A DNA stretch of 51,722 nucleotides from JANYGM01 sp043764015 (lineage in GTDB: Bacteria > Bacteroidota > Bacteroidia > Cytophagales > Thermonemataceae), in NCBI GenBank assembly GCA_043764015.1, contig JAYUKY010000052.1:1-51722 (forward strand). The letters are read 5' to 3'. Both the position numbers and the translations under genes were made by a program. The notes beneath the pieces were generated by a model. The model was not told where the DNA came from, made no database searches, and was given only the letters and a program-made list of their open reading frames with translations. This document shows, in pieces, positions 8,356 to 14,630 of the stretch. Numbering within the stretch: the first letter of the stretch is position 1; each line of letters begins with the position of its first letter.

Positions 8356-8387
8356 TGTGAAGTCAGGTGGAAACACCTGACTTCACA
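8356..8387 (+). other. Perfect 14-bp hairpin with GAAA loop between hyfB and hyfC
   Basis: TGTGAAGTCAGGTG pairs perfectly with CACCTGACTTCACA around a GAAA tetraloop closed by G-C. No T-run follows, so it is not a typical terminator. It may stabilise or process the operon mRNA, or be a remnant of a mobile palindrome. Short ATAATTCA repeats follow up to the hyfC start. Confidence 0.7.
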
Positions 8388-8428
8388 AACTATAACTCAT
8401 AATTCATAACTCATAATTCACAATTATT

Positions 8429-9376
8429 ATGTTTCCTTTCTTATTGATATTTATTAGTTCGTTATTTTTCGTGGGCATCATCAACAGGGTGCGTAGTCGC
8501 TTGTGTGGCAGGCAAGGACCTGGTATTTGGCAGGCGTTGTTTGATATTTGGCGACTTTTCAACAAAAGTACCATTTATAGTAGAGATACATCTTTTATCT
8601 TCCAAATTGCGCCTACGGTGTCATTTGCCTCTATTATTTGCGCTATTTTGGTCGTTCCTTTTGACGGACACGCTGGTTTTCTCTCGTTTGAGGGAGATTT
8701 TATTTTCTTTGCGTATATCCTTGCGACAGGTAAATTCTTTATGATTTTGTCTGCATTAGATACTGGAAGCCCTTTTGAGGGAATGGGCGCAAACCGTGAG
8801 GCGTTGTATTCTATGCTGGTTGAGCCTGCTTTTTTTATCTTAATTGGTTCGCTAGCAATGCTTACAAACAATACTTCATTTTTTGAAATTTTTAATGCTT
8901 TGCACGCTGATTCTTCTGTTTCTGCCTTTCTGGTGATACTTGCAACGTATTTGATTTTTCAGATAACGCTTATTGAAAATAGTCGTTTGCCTGTTGATGA
9001 CCCAAAAACACACTTAGAACTGACAATGGTTCACGAGGTAATGATTTTGGATAATAGCGGTTTTGATTTGGGGCTTTTGTTGTATGGAAACTCGCTCAAA
9101 TTTGCTATGTACGGGCTTTTAATAGCTAATTTCTTCCACGACTTGGTTATTCCTGCTGATAATTTCTTTGCAAATGCAGGTGTGCCTTGGTTGGCGGAAA
9201 TTCCTAAAATATTGCTTTGTCTTACCGTACAGGTAATTTTTGCGGCTGCGGTTGGTTTTTCAGAATCTTTCCGTTCACGTGCGCCAATGCGCCACAATCC
9301 GCAAATAATTTTTACACTAACAGCTATTGCACTTTTGGTATTCTTTAGTGTCTTGATTATCAGTAATAAACTTTAA
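8429..9376 (+). CDS. hyfC: HyfC/NuoH-like membrane subunit
   Basis: A 315-residue membrane protein of the NuoH/HyfC family, which anchors the peripheral arm and forms the proximal channel. Family marks are RLCGRQGPGIWQALFDIWRLF near the N-terminus (residues 23-45) and SALDTGSPFEGMGANREAL in the first cytoplasmic loop. The acidic loop ENSRLPVDDPKTHLELTMVH around residue 190 is the most conserved stretch of the family. All look intact. It lies 89 bases after hyfB and is followed by a mobile-looking element. The length is typical for HyfC. Confidence 0.9.
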   Translation: MFPFLLIFISSLFFVGIINRVRSRLCGRQGPGIWQALFDIWRLFNKSTIYSRDTSFIFQIAPTVSFASIICAILVVPFDGHAGFLSFEGDFIFFAYILATGKFFMILSALDTGSPFEGMGANREALYSMLVEPAFFILIGSLAMLTNNTSFFEIFNALHADSSVSAFLVILATYLIFQITLIENSRLPVDDPKTHLELTMVHEVMILDNSGFDLGLLLYGNSLKFAMYGLLIANFFHDLVIPADNFFANAGVPWLAEIPKILLCLTVQVIFAAAVGFSESFRSRAPMRHNPQIIFTLTAIALLVFFSVLIISNKL

Positions 9377-9390
9377 TTTTAGTGTATTTT

Positions 9391-9531
9391 GTAGGGTGCG
9401 CCCCTTGTGGTCGCCCTAACATGCGAAAGCAACACGACAAACAAACACGACAAACAAGCTCAATAAATAAACATTAAAAACACATAAAAAATACATTTGA
9501 CGTATGGGCGACCACAAGGGTACGTCCCTAC
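9391..9531. repeat. MITE-like element, copy 1 (26-bp inverted ends)
   Basis: The ends 9391-9416 (GTAGGGTGCGCCCC...) and 9506-9531 are inverted repeats of 26 bp with about four mismatches. Both contain the core CTTGTGGTCGCCC. The interior shares ACATGCGAAAGCAACACGACA and a TACATTTGACG segment with the copy at 13604. No reading frame is present inside. Confidence 0.85.
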
Positions 9532-9551
9532 AAATACAAAAAAACAAAATT

Positions 9552-10187
9552 ATGAAACCAGATTTGCTCGTGATATTATTCACAATGACTTTGCCTTATA
9601 TGGCTATTGCTAACCGTTTTGACACGCATTTTCGTATGTTGGGCTTGCAGGGTTTGCTTCTTTTTGGTGTGGCTTTTTTGAAGCTCTACGGACACGTTTC
9701 TGTTGCCAATATGGGCTTTATTTTGGTAGAAACGCTTGTTTTTAAGGCTATTTTAGTGCCTTATTTTCTATTCAATATCATCAAAAAAAACAAAATCAAA
9801 AGAGATTTTGAAGTAAAAAAACTTAGTTTTTACGTAATTTTTACTGTTTTATTGATTATTGTGTCAAGTTTTGTTTTTGCGCACCAGCTCAATGACGAAC
9901 ATTTAGAAATAAACTTCTTTACAGCCTCTATTTCAGCTCTTTTGGTGGGTGTTTTGCTGATTGTTATCCGCAAAACTATTATTACGCATATTGTTGGTTA
10001 TTTGGTGTTAGAAAACGGTATTTTCTTGTTTTCTCTGGCACTTGGTAGCGAAATGCCAATGATTGTAAATATTGGTATTTTGTTAGATTTGTTTACTAGT
10101 GTACTTCTTTTGGGGGTTTTCGTGAACAGAATTAACGAAGTTTTCCATACAGTAGAAATTGATACATTAACAGAATTAAAAGACTAA
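9552..10187 (+). CDS. hyfE: HyfE/NuoK-like membrane subunit
   Basis: From ATG 9552 the product is 211 residues with about seven membrane helices, as in hydrogenase-4 component E, whose C-terminal half is homologous to NuoK. Segments such as RFDTHFRMLGLQGLLLFG and the NuoK-like HIVGYLVLENGIFLFSLALG with a membrane Glu (residue ~155) are diagnostic. A longer frame from 9504 starts inside the upstream repeat and is rejected. It sits between hyfC and hyfF, in the order found in hyf-type operons. Confidence 0.85.
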   Translation: MKPDLLVILFTMTLPYMAIANRFDTHFRMLGLQGLLLFGVAFLKLYGHVSVANMGFILVETLVFKAILVPYFLFNIIKKNKIKRDFEVKKLSFYVIFTVLLIIVSSFVFAHQLNDEHLEINFFTASISALLVGVLLIVIRKTIITHIVGYLVLENGIFLFSLALGSEMPMIVNIGILLDLFTSVLLLGVFVNRINEVFHTVEIDTLTELKD

Positions 10188-10198
10188 ATAAATGTGAA

Positions 10199-10283
10199 TT
10201 TTAAATTGTGAATTGTGAATGAATACATTTTTGTATAAATTTTACATCACATCACACATCACACATCACATATCACACATCAA
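10199..10283. repeat. Short-period tandem repeats before hyfF
   Basis: The stretch consists of TTGTGAA-type units followed by TCACACA/TCACATA-type units, roughly period 7, up to 5 bases before ATG 10288. Similar words flank several other genes in this window. Confidence 0.7.
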
Positions 10284-10287
10284 AGCA

Positions 10288-11766
10288 ATGGAAGCAATAT
10301 TTATATACTTTGGAGGAGCTGTTTTGATAGCAGCTACAACGTATTTTATTCATAATAAACTGATAGACCATCTATTATTTGTGCCTTTTTTGCTATTGCA
10401 GGTAGGTTTTAATGCCTATGCAATGATGAATATAGGAAACCCTATCAACGAGTATTTTCGTTTTGATGAATTGGGCGTACTTTTTATGACTGTTTTAAGC
10501 ATAATAAGTGTTCCTGTATGCGTGCATAGCATTATCAGCGCACACAGAAGGCAAGAAGAATGTAAAGAAATCCGTATTCATAATGCGGCTTTGATGATAT
10601 TTATTACAATGATGACTGGCGTGCTTATTTCGGCACATTTGGGCATTTTGTGGGCGTTTTTGGAGGCTACAACGCTTTCTGTGGCAGCTCTTATTTATCA
10701 CGAAAGAAATTCTATGGCACTAGAAGCCACTTGGAAATACGTTTTTGTGGCTTCTATTGGTATTGCAATGGCTTTTTTAGGAATTTTATTTTTGGCGGTT
10801 GCCTCCAAAGATGCTGCAGAGGCGCATCTTTCTATTAGCGAATTACTTACAAATATCAAAGAAATGAACCCTACGTGGCTCAAAATGAGCTTTTTGTTTA
10901 TTTTGACAGGTTTTAGCGTAAAAATTGGTATTGTGCCACTTTTTACGGTAGATATTGATGCAAAAGATGCCGCTCCTAGTGCTATTGGCGCACTTTTGTC
11001 TGGTGGTTTGCTGAATGTCGGTTTTGTGGCAGTTTTTAGATTTTATCAGGTTTTTGCACAAAGTGATATTTTAGCGTGGATGAATAATGTGCTTCTACTC
11101 GTTGGAACAGCATCTATTTTGTTTGCGGCGGTGTATTTGATGAAAGTCAAAAATTATAAACGAATGTTTGCCTATTCTAGCGTAGAACACGCAGGAATAG
11201 CGTTTTTGGCACTTGCAAGCGGTGGAATTGGGTATTTTGTTTGTATTTTTCATTTGGTTTTGCATTCTTTCGTAAAATCTGGTATTTTTCTGCAATTAGG
11301 GCAAGTACAACATATTTTTAGGATAAAAAATACAGACCAAACAGGCGAATATATGCGTTTAAACCCCTTTGGAGCAGGTGTTTTGGTGTTAGGTTTTTTG
11401 AGCATTACGGCAATGCCTCCATCAGGGCTTTTTATTACTGAATTTTTAGCGTTTAAAGCACTTTTTGTGTCAAAACATTACTTTATTGCTGGTTTTTCTT
11501 TGCTTTTGCTGACTTTTATTATCTATGGAATAGGAAAAAATATTTTACATCTTTTATTCCAAAAATTACCTCAAAATAACAAAGAAATTAGCATAGAAAC
11601 CAATGCAGAAATTGAAAGAAATGCTAAACATATTAGCCCTTTGGAGAGTGTGAGCCAATATATTTTAATTATTTCAGGAATTTATTTAGGATTTTTTCCG
11701 CCTGATATTTTGGTAGATTGCATCAATAAAATTGTGGCATTTTTGCCAAATGCGGTTTTAATGTAG
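10288..11766 (+). CDS. hyfF: HyfF/NuoN-like antiporter subunit
   Basis: From ATG 10288 the product is 492 residues, a second antiporter-like pump subunit. Conserved features are WAFLEATTLSVAALIYHE (membrane Glu), FSVKIGIVPLFTVDIDAKDAAPS (membrane Lys), AYSSVEHAGIAFLAL, and HLVLHSFVKSGIFLQLG (His/Lys). These match HyfF/NuoM-type proton channels and look functional. The frame extending back to 10219 runs through tandem repeats and is discarded. With HyfB it gives the complex two antiporter channels. Confidence 0.87.
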   Translation: MEAIFIYFGGAVLIAATTYFIHNKLIDHLLFVPFLLLQVGFNAYAMMNIGNPINEYFRFDELGVLFMTVLSIISVPVCVHSIISAHRRQEECKEIRIHNAALMIFITMMTGVLISAHLGILWAFLEATTLSVAALIYHERNSMALEATWKYVFVASIGIAMAFLGILFLAVASKDAAEAHLSISELLTNIKEMNPTWLKMSFLFILTGFSVKIGIVPLFTVDIDAKDAAPSAIGALLSGGLLNVGFVAVFRFYQVFAQSDILAWMNNVLLLVGTASILFAAVYLMKVKNYKRMFAYSSVEHAGIAFLALASGGIGYFVCIFHLVLHSFVKSGIFLQLGQVQHIFRIKNTDQTGEYMRLNPFGAGVLVLGFLSITAMPPSGLFITEFLAFKALFVSKHYFIAGFSLLLLTFIIYGIGKNILHLLFQKLPQNNKEISIETNAEIERNAKHISPLESVSQYILIISGIYLGFFPPDILVDCINKIVAFLPNAVLM

Positions 11767-11810
11767 TTTTTTGCGAAATTGAATATCATTAACATTCATA
11801 GTTTAGGCAC

Positions 11811-11984
11811 TCAAATATCTCTACACCGTCAGCTAAAGCAGACGGCAAAGAAAAATCTAAAATATTCAAAAAATAATTTACTACTACCAAAATTCAAAAA
11901 TAAATAACAAACATAAAAAATCAACTTAAATGTGTTTATTATTTCTTTGCCGTCTGCTTTAGCTGACGGTGCAGAGATATTTGA
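11811..11984. repeat. MITE-like element with 43-bp near-perfect inverted ends
   Basis: The arms at 11811-11853 and 11942-11984 are inverted repeats with one mismatch in 43 bp, around 88 bases of AT-rich interior. The arms carry the inner dyad CCGTCAGCTAAAGCAGACGG. No frame inside is convincing. It separates hyfF from hyfG. Confidence 0.9.
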
Positions 11985-12042
11985 ATGCTTGATTATCAAT
12001 ATTTTGTATTCATTCATAATTAAAAATTCACAATTACTCCAA

Positions 12043-13593
12043 ATGAATCTAACAATAAAAAACAACCAATCAGTAGCCATAAATGCCATTCCTATCTTGG
12101 AATATGACATTTTTTATGATACTTGTGTGGGTCTTTGTAGAGATATGAGCAATCATTGTGTGGCTTATTATGCTTTTTCTTATCAAAATAAGCTAAAATT
12201 CATTGCAGGCATTGCCATTGATGGAAAAGAAGAAATTATGCTTATTTCTCACGAAGAAAATCCAAAAGAATTACGTGGACTGATGGCGTTATCTCAACAA
12301 ATAACGGCTTTTCACATCTACGAAAGAGAAATACACGAAAATTTTGGTATTGACTTTATACGTCACCCTTGGCTAAAACCTGTCCGCTACGCCCACGACA
12401 GAACAGATAAAACTAAAACACTCCAAAATTATCCGTTTTTTGAGATTACAGGGGAAGAATTACACGAAGTTGGTGTTGGTCCTATCCACGCTGGCGTGAT
12501 TGAGCCTGGTCATTTCCGCTTTGTGTGCAACGGTGAGGACGTTTTGCACCTAGAAATACAGTTGGGTTATCAGCACAGAGGCGTGGAATATATGTACCTC
12601 AAAAAACCCAAACTTTTACAAAGAACAGTTTTATCAGAATGTATTGCAGGAGATACTGTTGTAGGGCATACTTTGGCATTTGTGCAAAATATTGAAAGTC
12701 TGCAAAACATCATTCCTACACGTCAGATGCACTTGCAACGCACTATTGCGCTGGAACTTGAGCGTATGGCTATACACATGGGCGACTTGGCAAACCTTAA
12801 TATTGGGCTTGCTTATCAGTTGGCTTCGTCTGTTTTTGGGGTGATAAGAACGCCACTTATCAATTATTTTCAGTTTTGGTGTGGCAACCGCTTTGCAAAA
12901 GGGCTTATACGTGTAGGACACAACCCTTATCCACTCACAAAAGAGCTTGTGGATAAGTTTAAAACGGTGCTTAATGATGTAGAAATGCGTTATACAGAAA
13001 TGGCAAATAAGATGTTTGAACTGCCTTCTGCGCAATCTCGCATAGAAAAAGTAGGAGAAGTAAGCAAAGAACAAATGCAACAAATTGGTGCTGTGGGTAT
13101 GTCTGCACGCATTACGGGCTTAAAACGGGATATTCGCACATCTCACCCTTTTGCTTTTTATGCAGAAAAACCTATTATTTCTGATACTTGTGAGGGTGGA
13201 GACGTTTGGGCAAGGGCTTATTTGCGCCATTTGGAGATTTTGAGTGTGATTAAGTACATTAGAGAGCTTTTGGTAGAGGTTGATGTAAATGATAGTGGTT
13301 ATGGAAGTATGCAAAATGGCGTTCCTGTTTTTCAGCAAAATGCTGATATTCAGCCGACTGCCACAAAGCTAACACCTAATATGTTTTGTATGTCTTTGGT
13401 GGAAGGTTGGCGTGGCGAAATTTCGCATTGTGTCGTTACAGACGAAAACGGAGATATGGCACATTATAAGGTAAAAGACCCTTCTGTGCATAATTGGCTG
13501 GCTTTAGGGCTTTCACTTAGAGATAACGAAATCTCTGATTTTCCTATTTGCAATAAAACTTTTAATCTTTCTTATTGCGGAAATGATTTGTAA
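12043..13593 (+). CDS. hyfG: HyfG-like NuoC-NuoD fusion lacking NiFe-ligand cysteines
   Basis: From ATG 12043 the product is 516 residues. A NuoC-like domain (about 1-120) is fused to a NuoD/large-subunit domain (about 145-516, GPIHAGVIEPGHFRF, HLEIQLGYQHRGVEYM). In true NiFe hydrogenases the L1 motif RxCGxCxxxH binds the metals. Here it is C200-I-A202-G-D-T205-V-V-G-H209, so both cysteines are Ala and Thr. The C-terminal L2 DPCxxC is D479-P-S481-V-H-N484. All four ligands are absent, so hydrogen chemistry is excluded. This puts it with energy-converting-hydrogenase-related (Ehr) proteins. A longer start at 11932 lies inside the repeat and is rejected. Confidence 0.9.
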   Translation: MNLTIKNNQSVAINAIPILEYDIFYDTCVGLCRDMSNHCVAYYAFSYQNKLKFIAGIAIDGKEEIMLISHEENPKELRGLMALSQQITAFHIYEREIHENFGIDFIRHPWLKPVRYAHDRTDKTKTLQNYPFFEITGEELHEVGVGPIHAGVIEPGHFRFVCNGEDVLHLEIQLGYQHRGVEYMYLKKPKLLQRTVLSECIAGDTVVGHTLAFVQNIESLQNIIPTRQMHLQRTIALELERMAIHMGDLANLNIGLAYQLASSVFGVIRTPLINYFQFWCGNRFAKGLIRVGHNPYPLTKELVDKFKTVLNDVEMRYTEMANKMFELPSAQSRIEKVGEVSKEQMQQIGAVGMSARITGLKRDIRTSHPFAFYAEKPIISDTCEGGDVWARAYLRHLEILSVIKYIRELLVEVDVNDSGYGSMQNGVPVFQQNADIQPTATKLTPNMFCMSLVEGWRGEISHCVVTDENGDMAHYKVKDPSVHNWLALGLSLRDNEISDFPICNKTFNLSYCGNDL

Positions 13594-13603
13594 TTGTGTA
13601 TTT

Positions 13604-13711
13604 GTAGGGGCGTACCTTTGTGGTCGCCCACACATGCGAAAGCAACACGACAAAAAATAATCCGTAAAAAATACATTTGACGACAGGGCGACCACAAGGG
13701 TACGCCCCTAC
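13604..13711. repeat. MITE-like element, copy 2 (26-bp inverted ends)
   Basis: The ends 13604-13629 (GTAGGGGCGTACC...) and 13686-13711 are inverted with one mismatch in 26 bp. The element is shorter than the copy at 9391 but shares its ends and interior words, so the two belong to one family. Confidence 0.9.
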
Positions 13712-13724
13712 AAACCAAAAAACT

Positions 13725-14489
13725 ATGTTTGACGAAATAGATATTTTAAAACATCACGGAAAACAATTTATCCCTGACGTTACAAAGGTAAATTTGCCTG
13801 TTTATTATAAAATTGGGTTGCCTGTTATTTCCACAGAAAAAATAGACGAAAAATTACTTTTAGATGCTGAAAATGCCTGTCCAACTGATGCGTTTAAGGC
13901 TTTTCCTACAAGTATTGATTTAGGGAAATGTGTTTTCTGTAATCAATGTCAGAAGATTTGTGGAGAAAAAAAGGTCAAATTTACCACAGATTACAGAATT
14001 GCTACCAACACTCGTGAGGCACTTATCATCAAAGAAGGCGACAAAAATCCGCTTTCTATTGACCAAAACATTGTCAGAGAAGAGATAAAACGGCTTTTTG
14101 GGCGTTCTCTCAAACTTAGACAAGTGTCCGCAGGTGGCGACAACTCCAACGAGTGGGAACTAAACGCAGCAGGCAACCCAAACTTTGATATGGGACGTTT
14201 TGGCATAGATTTTACGGCATCTCCACGTCATTCTGATGGTATTGTGATTACGGGACCTATCACAGCAAATATGGCAGAAGCCCTGCAAATTTGTTATGAT
14301 GCCGTTCCAAATCCTAAAATATTAGTTTTGGTAGGAACTGATGCTATTTCTGGGGGAATTTTTGAGGGAAGCCCTGCCCTTGACCGTAGTTTTTTAGATA
14401 AATATAAAGTTGATTTATACGTTCCAGGCAATCCAATTCACCCACTTACGTTTGTAAATGGCATTTTGGATTTGATTAAAAAAATGTAA
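13725..14489 (+). CDS. hyfI: Ferredoxin-NuoB fusion (HyfI-like) lacking all N2-cluster ligands
   Basis: From ATG 13725 the product is 254 residues. Residues 45-85 form a ferredoxin domain with C52-P and C69-x2-C72-x2-C75-x3-C79, enough for one [4Fe-4S] cluster. Residues 125-254 are a NuoB/HyfI domain with recognisable NPNFDMGRFGIDFTASPRHSD and TGPITANMAEAL. The four cysteines that hold the proximal N2 cluster are all replaced. GSCNGC is GGD139NSN142, the GDCA position is T-D206-A, and PGCP is P-G-N236-P. The fold is kept but the N2 site is not. The frame from 13677 starts in the repeat and is rejected. The loss matches the loss of NiFe ligands in the HyfG partner. Confidence 0.9.
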   Translation: MFDEIDILKHHGKQFIPDVTKVNLPVYYKIGLPVISTEKIDEKLLLDAENACPTDAFKAFPTSIDLGKCVFCNQCQKICGEKKVKFTTDYRIATNTREALIIKEGDKNPLSIDQNIVREEIKRLFGRSLKLRQVSAGGDNSNEWELNAAGNPNFDMGRFGIDFTASPRHSDGIVITGPITANMAEALQICYDAVPNPKILVLVGTDAISGGIFEGSPALDRSFLDKYKVDLYVPGNPIHPLTFVNGILDLIKKM

Positions 14490-14490
14490 A

Positions 14491-14630
14491 TAATTGTGAA
14501 TTGTAAATTGTGAATTTTGAATGAATGCAATCTACAATTCCTTTCCAAAATACAAATATGCAATAAATGTTTTGTAAATGAACGTATTAAATCATTCACA
14601 ATTCAACATTCACAATTCACAATTATTAAA
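14491..14630. repeat. Inverted low-complexity repeat between hyfI and sulP
   Basis: TTGTGAATTGTAAATTGTGAA units at the left face TTCACAATTCAACATTCACAA units at the right, so period-6/7 microsatellite arms form an inverted repeat. It ends just before ATG 14631. Confidence 0.65.

Noticed and set aside
12634..13083. A 149-residue frame antisense to hyfG
   Set aside because: It is a shadow of the conserved hyfG reading frame, has no recognisable domain and lacks a promoter or start context.
9391..13711. A transposon carrying hyfE, hyfF and hyfG between two flanking element copies
   Set aside because: Each copy is complete with both ends of its own, and the enclosed genes belong to the same conserved operon as those outside.
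6351..14489. A functional hydrogenase-4 (hydrogen-evolving) complex
   Set aside because: All four NiFe cysteines in the large subunit and all four N2-cluster cysteines in the small subunit are missing, and no hyp maturation genes are in the window.
9504..14630. Longer N-termini for hyfE, hyfF, hyfG, hyfI and sulP starting at 9504, 10219, 11932, 13677 and 14517
   Set aside because: The added segments are translated repeat DNA with no resemblance to the families; internal ATGs match the usual protein starts.
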